Positions 5,684 through 8,443 of a stretch of DNA of 8,443 nucleotides are shown here, one piece after another. Under the pieces are notes generated by a model. It was not told the origin of the DNA and ran no database searches. It saw only the letters and a list, made by a program, of their open reading frames with translations. Source of the DNA: Desulfovibrio sp. OttesenSCG-928-G15 (GTDB taxonomy: Bacteria; Desulfobacterota; Desulfovibrionia; Desulfovibrionales; Desulfovibrionaceae); contig JAJDIC010000086.1 in NCBI GenBank assembly GCA_030266525.1, positions 1-8,443 of the forward strand, given 5' to 3'. Each line of letters starts with the position of its first letter. Position 1 is the stretch's first letter. Made by a program: the position numbers and the translations under genes.

Positions 5684-6370
5684 TCACTGCCGCTTTTGCA
5701 AAAGGTCCAAAGCCTCTGCTGCGGCTGTCTGTTCCGCCCTCTTCACGCTGGAGCCGTCCGCTTTCAGCACGGTTCCGTCCGGCAGGTCAAGCTGCACGGT
5801 AAAAACTTTGTCATGCTCCGGTCCTTCGCTGCTGACCAGCGAATACACGGGACGGGCCTTGAAGCGCTGCTGGGTTTCTTCCTGCAGGCGGCTTTTGGCA
5901 TCCTTGCTTTTCACCCGAATGCCCTGCTTCGGCCAGCTATTTGCAAACAGTTCCTGTACAACGCCTCTGGCGGCGGGGAAGCCCCCGTCCAAAAAAACCG
6001 CGCCCAGCAATGCTTCCAGCGCATCACTCAGGAGCGACGCCCTGTCTCTGCCGCCCTGGGCTTCTTCGCCCCTGCCGAGAATGATTGCCGACTGCAAGCC
6101 GACTGTATGAGCCAGACCGGCGAGGGTGGACTGGTTTACCATTTTTGACCGCATGGCTGTAAGGTCGCCTTCGCGAATTCCGGGGAAGCGGCGATACAGC
6201 TCTTCTGAAATGCACAATTCCAATACCGCATCGCCCAAAAACTCCAGCCGCTCATTGTGCTCGATGTTTTCCTGACGCTCGTTGGCAAAAGAACTGTGCG
6301 TCAAAGCGGCCTCAAGCAGCTTGACTTGCGTAAAGTGATAGTGAATACATTCTTGAAGCCGTACAACCAT
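5684..6370 (-). CDS. rnc: Ribonuclease III
   Basis: A 228-residue double-strand-specific endoribonuclease that processes rRNA precursors and structured mRNAs; the length is close to the 226 residues of the E. coli enzyme. The catalytic domain (1-150) holds the family signature [14 protein letters not shown]40, E43, D47, D116 and E119 correspond to E. coli E38, E41, D45, D114 and E117, so the two-metal active site is complete. A flexible link leads to a C-terminal dsRNA-binding domain (about 156-226), with the typical KSRLQEETQ start and the [14 protein letters not shown] helix. Start choice: the frame is open to 6508, with another ATG at 6406, but ATG 6370 is preceded by GGGGAAGG at good spacing and gives an N-terminus ([13 protein letters not shown]) that fits the family. 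The gene is single and faces the flagellin; its end is marked by the hairpin at 5611-5654. Its start is 34 bases from the divergent synthetase gene. Confidence 0.95.
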   Translation of the reverse strand: MVVRLQECIHYHFTQVKLLEAALTHSSFANERQENIEHNERLEFLGDAVLELCISEELYRRFPGIREGDLTAMRSKMVNQSTLAGLAHTVGLQSAIILGRGEEAQGGRDRASLLSDALEALLGAVFLDGGFPAARGVVQELFANSWPKQGIRVKSKDAKSRLQEETQQRFKARPVYSLVSSEGPEHDKVFTVQLDLPDGTVLKADGSSVKRAEQTAAAEALDLLQKRQ

Positions 6371-6404
6371 GTTGCCTTCCCCTACCCAAACCGGTGAGTG
6401 TTCC
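6371..6404. promoter_or_regulatory. 34-base divergent spacer between rnc and the acyl-CoA synthetase gene
   Basis: This spacer holds the Shine-Dalgarno of rnc (GGGGAAGG on the minus strand, about 6374-6381) and the weak one of the synthetase (GGTGAG, 6393-6398). It is too short for two complete promoters, so at least one promoter must lie inside the other gene's coding region. No convincing -35/-10 pair was identified. Confidence 0.5.
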
Positions 6405-8443
6405 ATGCCCGCGCATGCGCATATTTCCGCCCTCTTTTCTCCGCGCTCCGTAATTGTTTGCGGAGCTTCCCGCCAAAAAGACAAGGCTGGGCATATCGTC
6501 TTGTCCAATCTTGTCCGTTCTGGCTATGGCGGCAAAATATTCCCAGTAAACCCGGAAGCGGACACAATACTTGGTCTGCCCGCTCTAAGCAAGCCGGGGG
6601 AAGTACCGTCTGCAGAGTTGCCCGTCGATCTTGGCATCATTTGCCTTCCGGCTGCCCAAAGCGCGGCTGCCTTGCGCGAACTGGCCGAAATAGGCGTGAA
6701 AGCCGCCGTGATTATAAGCGCGGGTTTTAAGGAAACCGGGCGTAGCGGCGCAAAGCTTGAGGAAGAAATCCGGCAAATAGCGCATGAGCGCGGCATTGCC
6801 CTGCTGGGTCCCAACTGTCTTGGCTTTGTCAGACCGGGGGCGCATATTGACGCTTCCCTGATGCCGGGCGACTGCCCCAGCGGCGATATCGGTTTTTTCT
6901 CCCAGTCCGGCGGACTGTGCGCCGCTATTGAAGACTGGGCCAAAGACCGGCATTTCGGCTTTTCGTCCTTCATTCATCTTGGCAACAAGGCCGGGATTGA
7001 CGAGTGCGACGTATTGGCCTGCCTTGCGGAAGATCCACACACCAAAGTTGTTGTCGGCTACCTCGAAAACGTGGAAAACGGGCAGCGTTTTTTGCACAAC
7101 GCCCACCAGGCCACGCGCCAAAAGCCGGTTATCATGCTCAAGCCTGGTCGCTCCGGGGCGGGAATGCGGGCGGTTTCTTCCCACGTGGGCGTATCTGCCG
7201 GGGACGACCTGGCCTATGACGCGGCTTTCCGGCAAACCGGCATTATCCGGGCCGAACGGATGGAAGACCTGTTTTTCATGGCCAGGGCTTTTGCCGAACA
7301 ACCGCTCCCCAAGGGAGAAGGGCTGGTCATAGTGGGCAACGCGGGCGGTCCTGCCGTTGTGGCGGTAGACGCCTGGGCAGGGCACGGTCGTTCGCTCGCC
7401 CGTTTGTCGGTTGAAAGTCTGACCGCCCTGCGCGGCCTTTTGCCCCCACAGGCGGAAGTGTTCAACCCGGTCAACGTGCTGGTGAATGCCCCGGCGAAGC
7501 GCCTGGTTGAAGCGGTTGCTATCGTGCTTCGCGACCCGGCGGCGCACGCCGTATTGATCATGGCGGTGCCCGCGCCGGAAATTTCTTTCCCCGGCCTGGC
7601 AAAAGCCATTGCAGAGCTTCCCAACCCGGAAACCAAACCCCTGCTTGCCTGCCTGATGGGGGGTAACGCGGTGGAAGAAGAACGCGAGGCGTTTCACGAA
7701 CGGGGTATTCCTTGCTGCCACTTCCCGGAACAGGCTGTCGACTGCTTCGCGGCCATGTACAAGCAAAGCCTGTGGAAGGAAAACCCGCTTCCGGTGGAGG
7801 TGGAATACCGTCACGACAAGGGGCGGGCCACAGCCGTGCTGGAAGCGGCCCGGCGCGACAAGATTCTCGCCCTTTCCGAAATGCACTCCCAACAGATACT
7901 CACCGCCTATGAAGTGCCCTGTCTTGGTTCGCGCCTGGCCAGAACCAGTGACGAGGCCGTACAACTGGCAAAGGAAATAGGTCTGCCGGTTGTATTAAAA
8001 ATAGCTTCGCCCCATATTCTGCATAAAACCGAGGTACAGGGAATCAGCCTCGGGCTTGATACGGCAGACAGGGTGCGGGCGGCGTTTACGGAAATCACCG
8101 CCAGGGCGCAACGCTTTCGCAGCGACGCCTATATTGCCGGGTGCCTTGTGCAGGCGATGGCCCCGGAAGGGGCGCGTGAAATAATTATCGGCTTCAAACG
8201 CAGCAGACGCTTTGGCCCGCTTATCCGGTTCGGACTTGGCGGCATCCATACGGAAGCCTTTCAGGATTTCGCCTGTCGTCTTGCGCCGCTATCGCTTGAC
8301 GATGCCCACGATATGATCAGGGAAATCCGCGCCTTCCCGGTTCTGGCGGGAATACGGGGAGAAAACCCCGTTACATTTACCGCGCTTGAAGATATACTCT
8401 TGATGGTTTCACAAATCGCGCAGGACTTGCCCGATATTCAGGA
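6405..8443 (+). CDS. Acetate/acyl-CoA ligase, ADP-forming, single-chain (3' end cut by window)
   Basis: Fused alpha-beta type acyl-CoA synthetase (NDP-forming). It catalyses acyl-CoA + ADP + Pi <=> acid + ATP + CoA, typically making ATP from acetyl-CoA during acetate formation, in the cytoplasm. The 679 visible residues cover almost the whole protein (about 700 in the family). Order: CoA-binding Rossmann domain (about 10-140), beginning [14 protein letters not shown] and closing with LLGPNCLGF (133-141); succinyl-CoA-ligase-like domain with the phospho-histidine motif SSHVGVSAG (H260) followed by [12 protein letters not shown]; second ligase-like domain (about 300-460); ATP-grasp domain from about 487 ([43 protein letters not shown]). 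The motif around H260 has Val where most relatives have Thr (SHTG). ATG 6405 has a weak GGTGAG six bases upstream; ATG 6369 is in frame and would add 12 residues while overlapping the rnc start. A C-terminal GNAT domain (protein acetyltransferase, Pat) cannot be excluded, because the end lies outside the window. Confidence 0.92.
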   Translation, partial: MPAHAHISALFSPRSVIVCGASRQKDKAGHIVLSNLVRSGYGGKIFPVNPEADTILGLPALSKPGEVPSAELPVDLGIICLPAAQSAAALRELAEIGVKAAVIISAGFKETGRSGAKLEEEIRQIAHERGIALLGPNCLGFVRPGAHIDASLMPGDCPSGDIGFFSQSGGLCAAIEDWAKDRHFGFSSFIHLGNKAGIDECDVLACLAEDPHTKVVVGYLENVENGQRFLHNAHQATRQKPVIMLKPGRSGAGMRAVSSHVGVSAGDDLAYDAAFRQTGIIRAERMEDLFFMARAFAEQPLPKGEGLVIVGNAGGPAVVAVDAWAGHGRSLARLSVESLTALRGLLPPQAEVFNPVNVLVNAPAKRLVEAVAIVLRDPAAHAVLIMAVPAPEISFPGLAKAIAELPNPETKPLLACLMGGNAVEEEREAFHERGIPCCHFPEQAVDCFAAMYKQSLWKENPLPVEVEYRHDKGRATAVLEAARRDKILALSEMHSQQILTAYEVPCLGSRLARTSDEAVQLAKEIGLPVVLKIASPHILHKTEVQGISLGLDTADRVRAAFTEITARAQRFRSDAYIAGCLVQAMAPEGAREIIIGFKRSRRFGPLIRFGLGGIHTEAFQDFACRLAPLSLDDAHDMIREIRAFPVLAGIRGENPVTFTALEDILLMVSQIAQDLPDIQ

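Noticed and set aside
5418..5687. 89-codon minus-strand frame between flagellin and rnc
   Set aside because: It reads through the perfect 20-bp hairpin behind rnc, overlaps the rnc stop codon, and has Cys-rich random-looking composition.
6411..6420. GCGCATGCGC palindrome in alternating purine-pyrimidine DNA
   Set aside because: It lies within the first codons of the synthetase gene and is explained by the coding sequence; there is no evidence of a Z-DNA or regulator role.
6406..6508. Longer N-terminus for RNase III (starts at 6508 or 6406)
   Set aside because: It would overlap the synthetase gene on the other strand, lacks a good RBS, and adds residues not found in the family; ATG 6370 fits on all counts.
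6585..7964. Very long minus-strand open frame (459 codons)
   Set aside because: It lies antisense to the synthetase gene, whose CoA-binding, phospho-histidine and ATP-grasp motifs are clear. The frame reflects codon bias and has no recognisable protein.

Overview
The window looks like chromosomal DNA of a motile Gram-negative bacterium, most likely a sulfate-reducing member of the Desulfovibrionales. This is an inference from the protein types (a short D0/D1-rich flagellin, a DHH phosphoesterase of the exopolyphosphatase-like kind, a single-chain ADP-forming acyl-CoA synthetase), the moderately high GC content and the sigma-54 promoter. No rRNA, tRNA, CRISPR array, insertion sequence or phage gene was recognised.

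Layout from left to right: (1) a 127-base nested palindrome (39-165) directly after the stop codon of a minus-strand DHH-family phosphoesterase (166-1080); (2) a 331-base non-coding gap (1081-1411); (3) a very large minus-strand gene (stop at 1412, start most likely 4069, possibly up to 4204/4213) for a membrane-anchored TPR protein of unknown function, which carries a textbook CCHC zinc knuckle in its middle; (4) an AT-rich divergent intergenic region with a near-perfect sigma-54 -24/-12 promoter and possible activator sites; (5) a plus-strand flagellin gene (4435-5325); (6) a convergent intergenic region with two strong hairpins (5377-5406 and 5611-5654); (7) minus-strand rnc, ribonuclease III (5684-6370); (8) divergently, after only 34 bases, a plus-strand ADP-forming acetate/acyl-CoA synthetase that runs off the right edge with about 679 residues visible.

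The genes do not form one operon. The flagellin appears to be a stand-alone RpoN-driven transcription unit, which is common for structural filament genes under flagellar hierarchy control. The large TPR protein is transcribed away from it and could share the regulatory region, but nothing in the sequence proves a flagellar role. RNase III and the synthetase are housekeeping and energy-metabolism genes that share a very short divergent spacer.

The points most worth a second look are the retroviral-type zinc knuckle in a bacterial TPR/membrane protein, the large nested palindrome whose distal arm could pair with the ribosome binding site of its own gene, and the compact sigma-54 control region of the flagellin.
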